DNA of 64,000 bases from Bombella favorum. Lineage in GTDB: Bacteria; Pseudomonadota; Alphaproteobacteria; Acetobacterales; Acetobacteraceae. The position numbers were made by a program, and so were the translations under genes. Under the pieces are notes generated by a model, which made no database searches, was not told where the DNA came from, and saw only the letters and a list, made by a program, of their open reading frames with translations. Below, piece after piece: positions 46,353 through 55,153 of the stretch; the first letter of the stretch is position 1, and every line of letters begins with the position of its first letter. The stretch lies in assembly GCF_014048475.1 (NCBI RefSeq), contig NZ_NWUS01000003.1:1-64000 (forward strand), read 5' to 3'.

Positions 46353-47285
46353 TCAACCCCCTGTCTTGCCAAGCACCTGCTTCGCCTGTGCCGCATCAGC
46401 GGCGATCTGGGCCTTCAGCTCATCAAGGGAGGCAAAGCGTTTTTCATCCCGCAGCAGCGCGACCAGCTCTACACCCAGTATCTGACCGTACAAGTCTTCA
46501 TCCAGGTCGAACAGATGCGCCTCCAGCCGACTTTCCCGCCCATCATTAATGGTTGGGCGGCGGCCAAGATTGGCTACACCGGGAACTAACCTACCATCCG
46601 GCATCTGTACCCGCACGGCGTAAACGCCTCTGGCTGGCTCCAGATGCTCACCCAGAGCAATATTTGCCGTAGGGAAGCCCAGAAGCCGCCCCCGCTGATC
46701 CCCTTTGACGACCTCTCCCGTAATAGCCCAATTACGCCCCAGAAGCTCCGCCGCTTTTTCTGGATACCCTTCCTGAAGAAGGCGACGTATCCGACTGGAG
46801 GAAACGGGCCCAGCGACATCCGCCAGCTGCGGAACAATGCTGACACCAACGCCATGCTCGACCAGAAGCTGCTCCAGAAAAGCAACATCGCCTTCCCGCC
46901 GATGCCCGAAAGCGAAGTCCGCCCCACAGGCCACATGCGCCACATGCAGCCCCTCTATCAGCACATCCCGCACGAACGCCTCAGCCCCGAGATGGGAGAA
47001 AGCATCATCAAAATCTGCCTGTACGATGCAGCTTACGCCCTGCTCCTTAAGAGCAGCGGCACGCACCTCCGGCCGCATGAGACGGAAAGGCGGGTCCTGT
47101 GGCCGGAAGAGGGAACGGGGATGCGGCTCGAAGGTCAACACGCCCAACCGGCAGCCGGGACGGGCCATCTTCAGGCTCTGGAGTAAATGGGCATGGCCAC
47201 GATGCACACCATCAAAATTTCCCAGAGCGACAGCCGCCCCCCAATAGGAACGGGGCACGGCCCGCCAGTCTGTGCAGAAAGTCAT
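46353..47285 (-). CDS. ribF: Bifunctional riboflavin kinase/FAD synthetase
   Basis: RibF phosphorylates riboflavin and adenylylates FMN to FAD. The 310-residue protein has the adenylyltransferase domain with ALGNFDGVHRGHAHLL and SSSRIRRLLQEG, and the kinase domain with GDQRGRLLGFPTANI and GVANLGRRPTIN. It is followed by ileS after 70 bases. FAD supply suits the many flavoenzymes here (ThyX, Dld, the GMC dehydrogenase), though that is context only. Confidence 0.96.
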   Translation of the reverse strand: MTFCTDWRAVPRSYWGAAVALGNFDGVHRGHAHLLQSLKMARPGCRLGVLTFEPHPRSLFRPQDPPFRLMRPEVRAAALKEQGVSCIVQADFDDAFSHLGAEAFVRDVLIEGLHVAHVACGADFAFGHRREGDVAFLEQLLVEHGVGVSIVPQLADVAGPVSSSRIRRLLQEGYPEKAAELLGRNWAITGEVVKGDQRGRLLGFPTANIALGEHLEPARGVYAVRVQMPDGRLVPGVANLGRRPTINDGRESRLEAHLFDLDEDLYGQILGVELVALLRDEKRFASLDELKAQIAADAAQAKQVLGKTGG

Positions 47286-47333
47286 AGCGACATTATCAAA
47301 TCGTCATGTACAGCAAAGGCCATCCTATGCGGG

Positions 47334-47618
47334 TCAGTGAGTGTGACGACTCTCATCATCAGCCATGCGAACATCCTGCTGCTGATGCGCTGTCGTACCC
47401 GGCTGCTGGCTGGTCTGCTGCGCTTGCGGAGGGGAAAGACGCTCATCTTCCGGCTTTGGAGCGGCACCATCCCGGTCATCTTCAGCCATACCCTTCTTGA
47501 AGGATTTGATCCCCTTGGCAAAATCACCCATCAAGCTGCTGATCTTGCCGCCACCACCGAACAGCACCAGCACAATAACGGCAAGAATTATCCAGTGAAT
47601 CGGACTCATGCTGCCCAT
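47334..47618 (-). CDS. tatA: Sec-independent translocase subunit TatA
   Basis: A 94-residue TatA: one N-terminal membrane segment [20 protein letters not shown], the amphipathic helix [16 protein letters not shown], and a hydrophilic Gln/Pro/Asp tail. It forms the pore of the twin-arginine translocase. The ATG at 47618 is supported by GGGAG nine bases upstream; the longer frame to 47810 is spurious. tatB and tatC are not adjacent, since ribF lies downstream, so this tatA stands alone. A Tat substrate in this window is the dehydrogenase small subunit at 56137. Confidence 0.92.
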   Translation of the reverse strand: MGSMSPIHWIILAVIVLVLFGGGGKISSLMGDFAKGIKSFKKGMAEDDRDGAAPKPEDERLSPPQAQQTSQQPGTTAHQQQDVRMADDESRHTH

Positions 47619-47719
47619 AGGACCATACTCCCTGATAAGGTTGAGGCGTTCTTCATGTGGCAGGGGTGTGTAGATTGTGCAACCCCTCAGGCCATGCCCC
47701 TTTTCATCTCGGAAGCATC

Positions 47720-48214
47720 CTAACGCATTGGCAAAATAAAACCATAGGTCAGATACGCACGCCTGCCCATACTTCCGGCAGGAGCCCACCAGACCCGGAC
47801 AGATGACCAATCCCCCCGTGGAGAGATATCCTCTACTGGCACGCCATGCTCAATCCGCCCACCAACCCAGTTGGCTTGGTCCACTTCAATCTGCCGCCTT
47901 GTGCGGATGCGCCGTACGACCGAGACGTGCCCGTCCGGGATACGGGAACTCGACCGGAAAACCAGCACACTCCCCGGCTGCGGCCTATGGCTGCGCTGAT
48001 AATGGCCTCTTGCCTCCCACCACCAGCTAGCGGCCCGCCCCCGCAGATTAATTCCACTGACCTGTCGTGCATAAGGCGCACACTGCACCGGCCCATGATA
48101 CGACCCAACCGAGCTGCACGCCCCAAGAGTGAGGCAGAATACGAAGCATACAACCTGCCACCATCTGAAATGGCCTGCCGTTACCTCTTTCGTTACGTGC
48201 CTTGCTGCGATCAC
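47720..48214 (-). CDS. CHAP-domain lipoprotein (putative amidase)
   Basis: A 164-residue protein with a lipoprotein signal ([13 protein letters not shown]) and then a CHAP domain: Cys in [15 protein letters not shown], His in [11 protein letters not shown] and the following Asp/Asn in VDQANW. CHAP proteins cleave peptidoglycan peptides or glutathionylspermidine-like amides; peptidoglycan is the likelier target for an envelope lipoprotein. Start is GTG at 48214. It lies between recX and tatA on the same strand. Confidence 0.83.
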   Translation of the reverse strand: MIAARHVTKEVTAGHFRWWQVVCFVFCLTLGACSSVGSYHGPVQCAPYARQVSGINLRGRAASWWWEARGHYQRSHRPQPGSVLVFRSSSRIPDGHVSVVRRIRTRRQIEVDQANWVGGRIEHGVPVEDISPRGDWSSVRVWWAPAGSMGRRAYLTYGFILPMR

Positions 48215-48304
48215 AACGGCCCTGCTCTTTCTGCCTCATCCATCGTGCCGAGCTATACCATAGCTAAATGCATCAATGGTAAATCCCGGCCAACCCCTCC
48301 TACA

Positions 48305-48910
48305 TCACAGAGACCGGAACTCAATAATCAGATCCTCTGCGTCTTCCCGCTCCATCTCAAGGGCTTTCATCGCAATATCCTGCGAGAAACCATTGCGGGC
48401 AAAGATGGCCAGTACTTTCATGCGCTCTTTCTCCGGCCTATCGGGCCTATGAAAAGGCCCGATAGCTCTTTTGCGGGCCAGAATAACGGCAGCGGCTAAC
48501 TCAGCCTGACGGGCCTGCTCCTCCCCAGCTTCCCCCAGACTCTCATCCATGGCCTGCCGGACCGTCTCGCCATCAACCCCCTTCCCCTGAAGATGCGCCT
48601 GCACAGCTCGGCGGGACCGCCCGGAACGAGCCAGATTACGGGACCTAGACCGGGAGAAAGCTGCATCATCCACAGCACCGAGACGCTCCATCTCTTCGGC
48701 AATCTGCTCGATCAGAGGTTGGCAGGCTTGCTCATGCGTAGCGACCTCCTCGGCAAACATACCTGCCCTGACAGCCCGGACGCCCCAACGGCGAACACGC
48801 CGCTGCAACATCTGCCGCAGGCTCTGCCGAGTAGTGGCAAACCGGGCTAGATGAGCCAGAGCTGCCTCTTTCAAACTCTGATAATCCGGTGAGGGTGGGA
48901 TAGCATCCAT
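48305..48910 (-). CDS. recX: RecX-family regulator of RecA
   Basis: RecX modulates RecA filaments. The 201-residue protein is built of three-helix repeats, with LARFATTRQSLRQMLQRRVRRW at the N-terminus, then DDAAFSRSRSRNLARSGRSRRAVQAHLQGKGV, and a Arg/Lys-rich third repeat KVLAIFARNGFSQDIAMKAL. RecX family members are diverged, but these patterns are clear. recA is not adjacent. It is divergent from the D-aminopeptidase gene, with 93 bases between the starts. Confidence 0.88.
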   Translation of the reverse strand: MDAIPPSPDYQSLKEAALAHLARFATTRQSLRQMLQRRVRRWGVRAVRAGMFAEEVATHEQACQPLIEQIAEEMERLGAVDDAAFSRSRSRNLARSGRSRRAVQAHLQGKGVDGETVRQAMDESLGEAGEEQARQAELAAAVILARKRAIGPFHRPDRPEKERMKVLAIFARNGFSQDIAMKALEMEREDAEDLIIEFRSL

Positions 48911-49003
48911 GCGATTCAGTCCATAACTTACTCTTGCCCTGCCCGTGCAAAATCTTCATCACTGGTAACAGGTTCCTGTCATCTTACCTGCCAGTGAGTT
49001 CCC

Positions 49004-50641
49004 ATGCACGCACAACGCTCCAGCCGGCCCAGAAACGGGCGCATACAGGCCGAAATGTACGCCGTGGCAGATCGTTACCCCGGTCCCGGCGGAGCTGTGG
49101 CAGTCCTGCACGAGGGGAAGGTCATCGCCCAACATTGCTGGGGCTATGCCTCTCTGGAACGTCGCCTACCTTTTACATCCTCCAGCCTGTTTCGCATCTG
49201 CTCCATTACCAAGCAGTTCACCTGTGCAACCATGCTGGACCGCTACACAGACCCCGAAATCCTCGCTCCTTATATTCGGAAACGCCTACCTCATCTGCGC
49301 TCCGACCCGCCGACCGTTACGCAACTGGCACATAACCAATCCGGCCTACGGGATTACTGGGCCGTTGCTATGCTGCACGGGGCTGCTATTGAAGGCACAT
49401 TCAGCCCAACAGATTCCGAACGTGTCATTGCTGGAACACACTCTCTACAGTTTATCCCCGGCACGTCCTATTCCTACGTTAATCAGAATTTCCGCCTCAT
49501 TTCCGAAGCGATGGAAGATGAAAGCGGACTGAGCTTTGCAGAACTGCTCCAGCAACATGTTTTCGATAAAACCGACATGAAGCGAGCCATCCTTGCTGCG
49601 GAAACCAGTGCCCTACCCGATGGCACAACTGGCTACGAAGGCACGCAAGAAGGAGGCTACTGGCCCGCCCGGAATCACATCTACTGGACAGGCGATGCCG
49701 GAATGGCCGCTTCACTAGATGATATGATCTCTTGGGAGCAATTCATCGACCAGCAGCGTGATGATCCCGATGGCCTCTATAACCGCATGAGCCGCCCCGT
49801 GCAGTTCGATAACGGACACAAAGCCCCCTACGGCTTTGGGCTACAGCATGGGAAGATCGCTGGACATGAGATTACCGCTCATGGTGGGGCTCTAAGGGGC
49901 TGGCGGTCCCATAGGCTACATTGCGCTGCGCTGCGCCTTTCGGTCATCGTCCTCTTCAACCACATGTCGCCAGCCCAACAAGCAGCGGCAAGCCTGTTCC
50001 GGGCCTTTCTTGGAGAAGAAGAAAAGCCGGCCAGCAAGCCGCAGCCTACCAACCAACCGCATGCACTAGAAGGCCTCTGGCTGGATGAGGAAACCGGCCT
50101 CTCTGCCCGTATCACGGCAGCAGGAGACGACAAGCTCCAACTCCACTACCTCATGCTGCCTGAAACGCTGGACATCATCACCCCCCAGCTTGCCGAGGCC
50201 GGAAGTGTCCGTATCCGTCACATTCAGGGTGAACACATGCAGGCCAATGCGCATGGCCCCTCCGGCCCTCACATCATCATGGTGCGACCGGGAGAGAACC
50301 GCCACGTTCTGCTCCGCCCCTATCCTGCCACCCCCCAACCCGACCCGGCAGAACTTGTAGGAACCTATGAATGTGATGAGCTAGACAAATCCCGCTTCGT
50401 TATCACCAGTCAGGGCGGATTACTGCATGGGGGGTTCTCCGGCTTTCTCGGCACGGGGCGGATGGAACGGCTGACCTCCCTAGGGCCAGACCTGTGGACC
50501 TTCCCCTGCCCCCGTGCCCTCGACCACACACCACCCGGTGACTGGACATTGCACTTTGAACGCCGGAACAAGCACATCCATCAGGTGCGCATCAGCTGCT
50601 GGCTTGCACGAAACCTCGTCTATCACCGTCTGGCGGACTGA
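49004..50641 (+). CDS. D-aminopeptidase (serine beta-lactamase-like, DAP)
   Basis: A 545-residue penicillin-binding-protein-fold hydrolase that aligns by eye along its length with Ochrobactrum D-aminopeptidase, which removes D-Ala from N-termini. The active-site Ser-x-x-Lys is ICSITKQFTC, the Tyr-x-Asn triad is SYVNQNF, and the HxG motif is AHGGALRGWRS; NQSGLRDYWAV is also diagnostic. Two C-terminal beta domains follow, as in DAP, whose loop restricts the active site. No signal peptide is visible, so it is probably cytoplasmic. It could supply D-Ala recycling. Confidence 0.9.
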   Translation: MHAQRSSRPRNGRIQAEMYAVADRYPGPGGAVAVLHEGKVIAQHCWGYASLERRLPFTSSSLFRICSITKQFTCATMLDRYTDPEILAPYIRKRLPHLRSDPPTVTQLAHNQSGLRDYWAVAMLHGAAIEGTFSPTDSERVIAGTHSLQFIPGTSYSYVNQNFRLISEAMEDESGLSFAELLQQHVFDKTDMKRAILAAETSALPDGTTGYEGTQEGGYWPARNHIYWTGDAGMAASLDDMISWEQFIDQQRDDPDGLYNRMSRPVQFDNGHKAPYGFGLQHGKIAGHEITAHGGALRGWRSHRLHCAALRLSVIVLFNHMSPAQQAAASLFRAFLGEEEKPASKPQPTNQPHALEGLWLDEETGLSARITAAGDDKLQLHYLMLPETLDIITPQLAEAGSVRIRHIQGEHMQANAHGPSGPHIIMVRPGENRHVLLRPYPATPQPDPAELVGTYECDELDKSRFVITSQGGLLHGGFSGFLGTGRMERLTSLGPDLWTFPCPRALDHTPPGDWTLHFERRNKHIHQVRISCWLARNLVYHRLAD

Positions 50642-50708
50642 TCCCCACCGGGCGAACCACAAGCCATGTCATGAAGGCTCCCTCATTGCTTCCCTATAAA
50701 AACAGGGT

Positions 50709-50737
50709 TTGACGATTTTACTTTCTGCAAGCAGTAT
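50709..50737 (+). promoter_or_regulatory. Possible promoter of argD-argF-hslO
   Basis: TTGACG at 50709-50714 resembles a -35; CAGTAT at 50732-50737 (17-base spacing) or TATAGT at 50735-50740 (20-base spacing) would be the -10. Either gives a long leader of over 100 bases before argD. Confidence 0.4.
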
Positions 50738-50751
50738 AGTCCGGCAGTTTC

Positions 50752-50807
50752 CCCCTGATCTGAAAGTCCAGACAGGGGTGTTTTCCGTTGAAAGCATGGG
50801 GAAACAC
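50752..50807 (+). promoter_or_regulatory. Structured leader in front of argD
   Basis: Two stems lie back to back in the leader. The first pairs CCCCTG (50752-50757) and TCTG (50759-50762) with CAGA and CAGGGG (50769-50778), around a 6-base loop and with one bulged A. The second pairs about nine bases from 50778-50786 with 50799-50807. This is compact folding upstream of an arginine operon. I do not match it to a known riboswitch. No T run follows, so it is not a terminator. Confidence 0.45.
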
Positions 50808-50864
50808 CATGAAACGGAACGTAAGCTGCATATCGTCAGTTTTTAGACTAGGAACGCGTCCACA

Positions 50865-52040
50865 ATGATCGCCTCCATCATGCCGAACTATAAACGCTTT
50901 GACCTCGCCTTTGAGCATGGCGAAGGACTCTGGCTTACCGGCACGGATGGGCGACGTTATCTGGATTTCGGTGCCGGTATTGCTGTTTCTTCCCTTGGGC
51001 ACAGCCACCCAGCCCTTGTAAAGGCCATTACCGAACAGGCGAAGAAGGTCATCCACGTCTCCAATCTCTATCAGGTACCGCAGGCTAAAGCTCTGGCGGA
51101 TATTCTGGTCGCTAACAGCTTTGCGGATTCCGTCCTCTTCTGCAATTCAGGTGCGGAAGCCAATGAAGGGCTCATCAAGCTGATCCGGCGGGCACAGTAT
51201 AAGAACGGCCACCCCGAGCGCACACGGATTATCTGCTTCAACAACGCCTTTCATGGCCGGACACTGGCCACCATCTCCGCCACCGGCAACCCGGCCTATC
51301 TGGAAGGCTTCGGCACACCGGTAGACGGGTTCGACCATGTGCCTTTCAATGATATTGATGCCGTCCGGGCCGCTGTGACGGATCAGACAGCCGGTATCCT
51401 GCTTGAGCCCGTACAGGGGGAAAGTGGCATCCGGGTCGCAGACCCTGCCTTCCTGCGTGATCTACGTACTCTGTGCGATGAAAAAGGGCTCTATCTAGGC
51501 ATTGATGAAGTACAAAGCGGCATGGGCCGCACCGGTACACTCTTTGCCTTCGAGCAGGCAGGAATTACGCCGGATGTCGTATCCTCCGCCAAGGGTATTG
51601 GGGGCGGCTTCCCGCTTGGGGCCGTACTTGCCCGGGAGACGCTGGCTAAGCACCTCACACCCGGCACACATGGTACTACCTATGGTGGCAATCCACTGGC
51701 CTGCTCCGCCGGGCTGGCCGTGCTGAAAGAAATTCTGGCCCCCGGTTTTCTGGACCACGTCCGCAAAACGGGTGAGGCTTTCGGGGCTATGCTCCAGACA
51801 TGCGTGACGAACTACCCAACCATCTTTGAAGAAGCCCGTGGGATCGGGCTGATGCGGGGGCTACGCTGCCGCATCCCTGTCGGGGAGGTGCTAGAAGCTG
51901 TCATGGCCGAGGGCCTGCTGGCCATCGGCGCAGGGGACAATGTGCTGCGTCTGGTTCCCCCCCTCATCGCAACCGAGGCTGACTGTCAGGAAGCCTCCAC
52001 CCGCATCGGGCGTGCCGCTCACGCCCTTGCCAACAAGTAA
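50865..52040 (+). CDS. argD: Acetylornithine aminotransferase
   Basis: A 391-residue PLP-dependent class III aminotransferase that makes N-acetylornithine from the semialdehyde. Landmarks: GTDGRRYLDFGAGIAVSSLGH, NSGAEANEGLIKL, the PLP-binding Lys in SSAKGIGGGFPLG and GTTYGGNPLAC. It also may act on succinyl-diaminopimelate in lysine synthesis, as ArgD often does. The argF start follows 12 bases after the argD stop. It is the first gene of argD-argF-hslO. Confidence 0.94.
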   Translation: MIASIMPNYKRFDLAFEHGEGLWLTGTDGRRYLDFGAGIAVSSLGHSHPALVKAITEQAKKVIHVSNLYQVPQAKALADILVANSFADSVLFCNSGAEANEGLIKLIRRAQYKNGHPERTRIICFNNAFHGRTLATISATGNPAYLEGFGTPVDGFDHVPFNDIDAVRAAVTDQTAGILLEPVQGESGIRVADPAFLRDLRTLCDEKGLYLGIDEVQSGMGRTGTLFAFEQAGITPDVVSSAKGIGGGFPLGAVLARETLAKHLTPGTHGTTYGGNPLACSAGLAVLKEILAPGFLDHVRKTGEAFGAMLQTCVTNYPTIFEEARGIGLMRGLRCRIPVGEVLEAVMAEGLLAIGAGDNVLRLVPPLIATEADCQEASTRIGRAAHALANK

Positions 52041-52052
52041 GGAGACACCTGC

Positions 52053-53021
52053 GTGAGCACCACCAAGGCCTCATCGCCCCGTCACTTTCTGGACATCAAG
52101 GATCACTCCACAGAGACCTTACGGCATATCCTCACACTCGCCGCACGGGTTAAGATGCTCCAGCAGGGCCGTAAGCACCCGCTCTGCCCTGGTCTGCCGC
52201 TGGCAGGCCGTGCATTGGGGCTGATGATGTCCCGCCCCTCCACCCGCACCCGTGTCTCTTTCGAAGTCGGAATGAAACAGCTGGGCGGGACCGTTAATGT
52301 CCTGTCCCCTTCCGAAATGCAGCTGGGTCGTGGTGAAACCATTGCCGATACAGCCCGCGTCCTTTCTCGCTTTCTGGATGTTATCACGCTGCGTACCGGT
52401 ACGGATGCCAACCTACGGGAACTAGCCCGCTGGAGTAGCGTGCCCGTCATCAATGGGCTGACGCCTATCTCCCACCCTGTGCAAATTCTGGCCGATATCC
52501 TCACCTTTGAGGAACATCGTGGCCCGATTACCGGCAAAAAGCTCGCATGGATCGGCGATGGTAACAATGTTGCCACCTCCATGATCGAAGCAGCGGCTCG
52601 TTTGGGCTTCTCCCTACATCTGGCCACACCGGAAGGGGAGTTCACCCCCTCCGAAACCGCCGTGAACTGGGCTCGGGAGAATGGCGGTGACATCCAGCTG
52701 ACACACGACCCCAAGGAAGCCGCAGAAGGTGCGGATGCTGTCATCACCGATACATGGGTCAGCATGGGGGACAAGGATGCGGAAAAACGCCTCAAAATTT
52801 TCCGCCCCTACCATGTGGATGAAGCCCTCATGGCGCTGGCGTCTCCGCAGGCCCTGTTCATGCACTGCCTGCCTGCCCATATAGGGGAGGAAGTTAGCGA
52901 AGCCGTGTTCGAAAGCCCGGCTTCCGTTGTGTTTGATGAAGCAGAAAACCGCCTGCACGCCCAGAAGGGGCTCCTGCTCTGGTGCATGGAAAAGGATGAC
53001 CTTTCAGCCTATCAGGGTTAA
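52053..53021 (+). CDS. argF: Ornithine carbamoyltransferase
   Basis: A 322-residue carbamoyltransferase making citrulline from ornithine and carbamoyl phosphate. The phosphate-binding motif is MMSRPSTRTRVSFE, the substrate motif HPVQILAD, and the Cys-containing HCLPAHIG near the C-terminus is in place. Start is GTG at 52053 with AGGAG 10 bases upstream. Confidence 0.96.
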   Translation: MSTTKASSPRHFLDIKDHSTETLRHILTLAARVKMLQQGRKHPLCPGLPLAGRALGLMMSRPSTRTRVSFEVGMKQLGGTVNVLSPSEMQLGRGETIADTARVLSRFLDVITLRTGTDANLRELARWSSVPVINGLTPISHPVQILADILTFEEHRGPITGKKLAWIGDGNNVATSMIEAAARLGFSLHLATPEGEFTPSETAVNWARENGGDIQLTHDPKEAAEGADAVITDTWVSMGDKDAEKRLKIFRPYHVDEALMALASPQALFMHCLPAHIGEEVSEAVFESPASVVFDEAENRLHAQKGLLLWCMEKDDLSAYQG

Positions 53022-53081
53022 CCCTTCCTCCTGATGCCTCCTCCAGCGGGATGAGGCATCAAGGCAGGCCCGACAGAGAGG

Positions 53082-54062
53082 ATGATCACCCCGGTGACAG
53101 AGACCACCACCTCCCATCGCCCGCATGATGTACCCGACCTCACGGTCGCCCATGCCATCACACCGTTCCATCTCGGCCATGTGCCAGTACGGGGACGGCT
53201 CATCACACTTGGCCCGCTTGCCGGTGCCATTCTCTCCCGCCATGATGAGCTGCCGGAGCCGGTGCGCCTTCTTGGTGGGCAGGCCCTTGCCCTCGTAGCG
53301 GCAATGGCAACGGCACTCAAATTCAAGGGCTCCTTCTCCCTTCAGGTCAAGGGAGATGGGCCTGTCTCCCTGTTTCTGGCCGACTGCACGGATACGGGCG
53401 AACTGCGTTTTACGGCTCGCATGGCTGAAGACTATACGCTTCCCCTCCCCAATGACGCCTCCGGGCTACTGGGCAAGGGGTATATGGCCTTCACGGTAGA
53501 TCAAGGGCCGGATACGGACCGCTATCAAGGTATTGTCGGGCTGGAAGGCCCTAATCTGGCCAGCATGGCCGAGCATTACTTCCAAACTAGCGAGCAACAC
53601 GACTGCGCCATCCACCTCTTTTCCCGCCATACAGAAGCAGGATGGCAGGCTGGTGCTCTGGTACTGGAGCGTCTACCAGACAGCACCCCCATTGCGGGCA
53701 ATGATGACCATAAACCCTCCGACGCCACCATTCAGGACCTGTGGGAAACAGCCTGCACCTTTGGGCAGACCCTCACAGCGGACGAGCTATTCGACCCAGG
53801 CCTTGCACCCACTACGCTCATTAACCGCCTATTCGGCACTTTGGGGGTAGAATTGGCCCCGGCCCGGCCGCTTTCCTTCGGCTGCCGGTGTAGTCGGGCT
53901 CGGCTTCAAGGTGTGTTGGAGCGCTTCAATAAGGATGATCTCGACCATATGGCGCAGGATGGTGTGATCTCTATGGAATGTCACTTCTGCAACACCGCCT
54001 TCACCTTCAACAGGGACAATCTGCCCGATAGTGCAGAAAAAGGTGACGCTGGCGCATCATGA
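53082..54062 (+). CDS. hslO: Redox-regulated chaperone Hsp33
   Basis: Hsp33 is a holdase switched on by oxidation of a zinc-bound cysteine cluster. The 326-residue protein has the core chaperone fold (ALVAAMATALKFKGSFSLQVKGDGP), and the C-terminal switch with CRC and, 27 or so residues on, CHFC, giving all four zinc ligands. The argF-hslO order is seen in other alphaproteobacteria. A GTG at 53094 is an alternative start. Its stop overlaps the next gene by 4 bases. Confidence 0.95.
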   Translation: MITPVTETTTSHRPHDVPDLTVAHAITPFHLGHVPVRGRLITLGPLAGAILSRHDELPEPVRLLGGQALALVAAMATALKFKGSFSLQVKGDGPVSLFLADCTDTGELRFTARMAEDYTLPLPNDASGLLGKGYMAFTVDQGPDTDRYQGIVGLEGPNLASMAEHYFQTSEQHDCAIHLFSRHTEAGWQAGALVLERLPDSTPIAGNDDHKPSDATIQDLWETACTFGQTLTADELFDPGLAPTTLINRLFGTLGVELAPARPLSFGCRCSRARLQGVLERFNKDDLDHMAQDGVISMECHFCNTAFTFNRDNLPDSAEKGDAGAS

Positions 54063-55153
54063 CAGCAGAGTTGCCAGCATCTCTCCGGCGGGATGGAAAG
54101 CCACTCCGGCAGCTCTATCCCGGCTGGCATGTCATCGGGCGACACTGGGCGCCTGCGGGGTTGGATGTCCTCATTCTCCGCCATAGACAGACAGAGCAGG
54201 ATGTCTGCTGGTGGCTTTCCCCGGATGATAACCTCCTTGCCTGCCACGCTCTAGCACTGGATGCCCATTGGGGCGGCCGGGTCATGGAGGCCATCACTCC
54301 GGGCCTCCAACAACTCAGCACAACCTTGCTGGGTAAGGTTACCCCTCTACCAGAAGAGGCCCACTTCCCACATGACGCTCTGGCTCCGCTGGCCCGCCTT
54401 CCGCATGCGGCCTGCCTCCAGCTGATCGGCCTCTGGTTCCGCACCGTCTGTACGGAACTGCGCCTCCTGCCTCCTTCTGTTCTGCTCGAACAGGATGACA
54501 CACCGCCTGAAGGCGAGGAGACTGAGGATAATTCACCCCCCTTTTCCCCCAAACTTATTAAGGCTCTGCTAGAGACCCGCCCTGCCGGCCCCCATACGCT
54601 GACTTGTTCGCCTTTCAGTGGCCGTATCGTACGGGCCGAACTGACCATGCCGACAGAGAAGGGGGTGGCCTGCCGCTTCAGCGATGAAAGAAACGGACAG
54701 ACTTTCTATCTCTTCTGGCCTACTCTGACAGAAAAAAGCGAAACTCAGGCAACGCCTGCTCCGCTCTTTTATCATCCGCAAGAGCAACTCCTGATAGGGG
54801 ATGGAGCATTAACGCCGCTCGTACCCATCTTCCTCCTCGCATGGTTCATCAATCATCCTCATTGCATTGAGGAACTGAAACATGCCCGCCCCTTCCGGCT
54901 GGAAGATTATGGCGTAGGGCGGGCCTCCGCCTTGTGGGAAGAAATTACGACAGTTTCTTCCGCCTCCTCCTGTGAAGAACACGAAGAGGCTGGACAAAGC
55001 CGGACATCTTTTCCATTTTCTTCTAAACTCTGGGTGCAGTCCTCTATCCTAGAGGCAGGCCGGAAGGCAGGCCTGCCGGACCGGGAGCAGCTCACCCCGC
55101 AGAATCACGAAAAGAAACCAGGCGCCGGACATGAAAACCATGACAAACCATAG
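54059..55153 (+). CDS. Uncharacterised protein coupled to hslO
   Basis: A 364-residue protein of unknown family. The first part reads as alternating strand and helix (WHVIGRHWAPAGLDVLILRH, DVCWWLSPDDNLLACHALALD) and a middle acidic linker is followed by a second half with a hydrophobic LVPIFLLAWFINHP segment and a charged tail. No signal peptide or lipobox. It overlaps hslO by 4 bases (ATGA) and the lipoprotein gene by 23 bases, so the three are translationally linked. Confidence 0.7.
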   Translation: MTAELPASLRRDGKPLRQLYPGWHVIGRHWAPAGLDVLILRHRQTEQDVCWWLSPDDNLLACHALALDAHWGGRVMEAITPGLQQLSTTLLGKVTPLPEEAHFPHDALAPLARLPHAACLQLIGLWFRTVCTELRLLPPSVLLEQDDTPPEGEETEDNSPPFSPKLIKALLETRPAGPHTLTCSPFSGRIVRAELTMPTEKGVACRFSDERNGQTFYLFWPTLTEKSETQATPAPLFYHPQEQLLIGDGALTPLVPIFLLAWFINHPHCIEELKHARPFRLEDYGVGRASALWEEITTVSSASSCEEHEEAGQSRTSFPFSSKLWVQSSILEAGRKAGLPDREQLTPQNHEKKPGAGHENHDKP

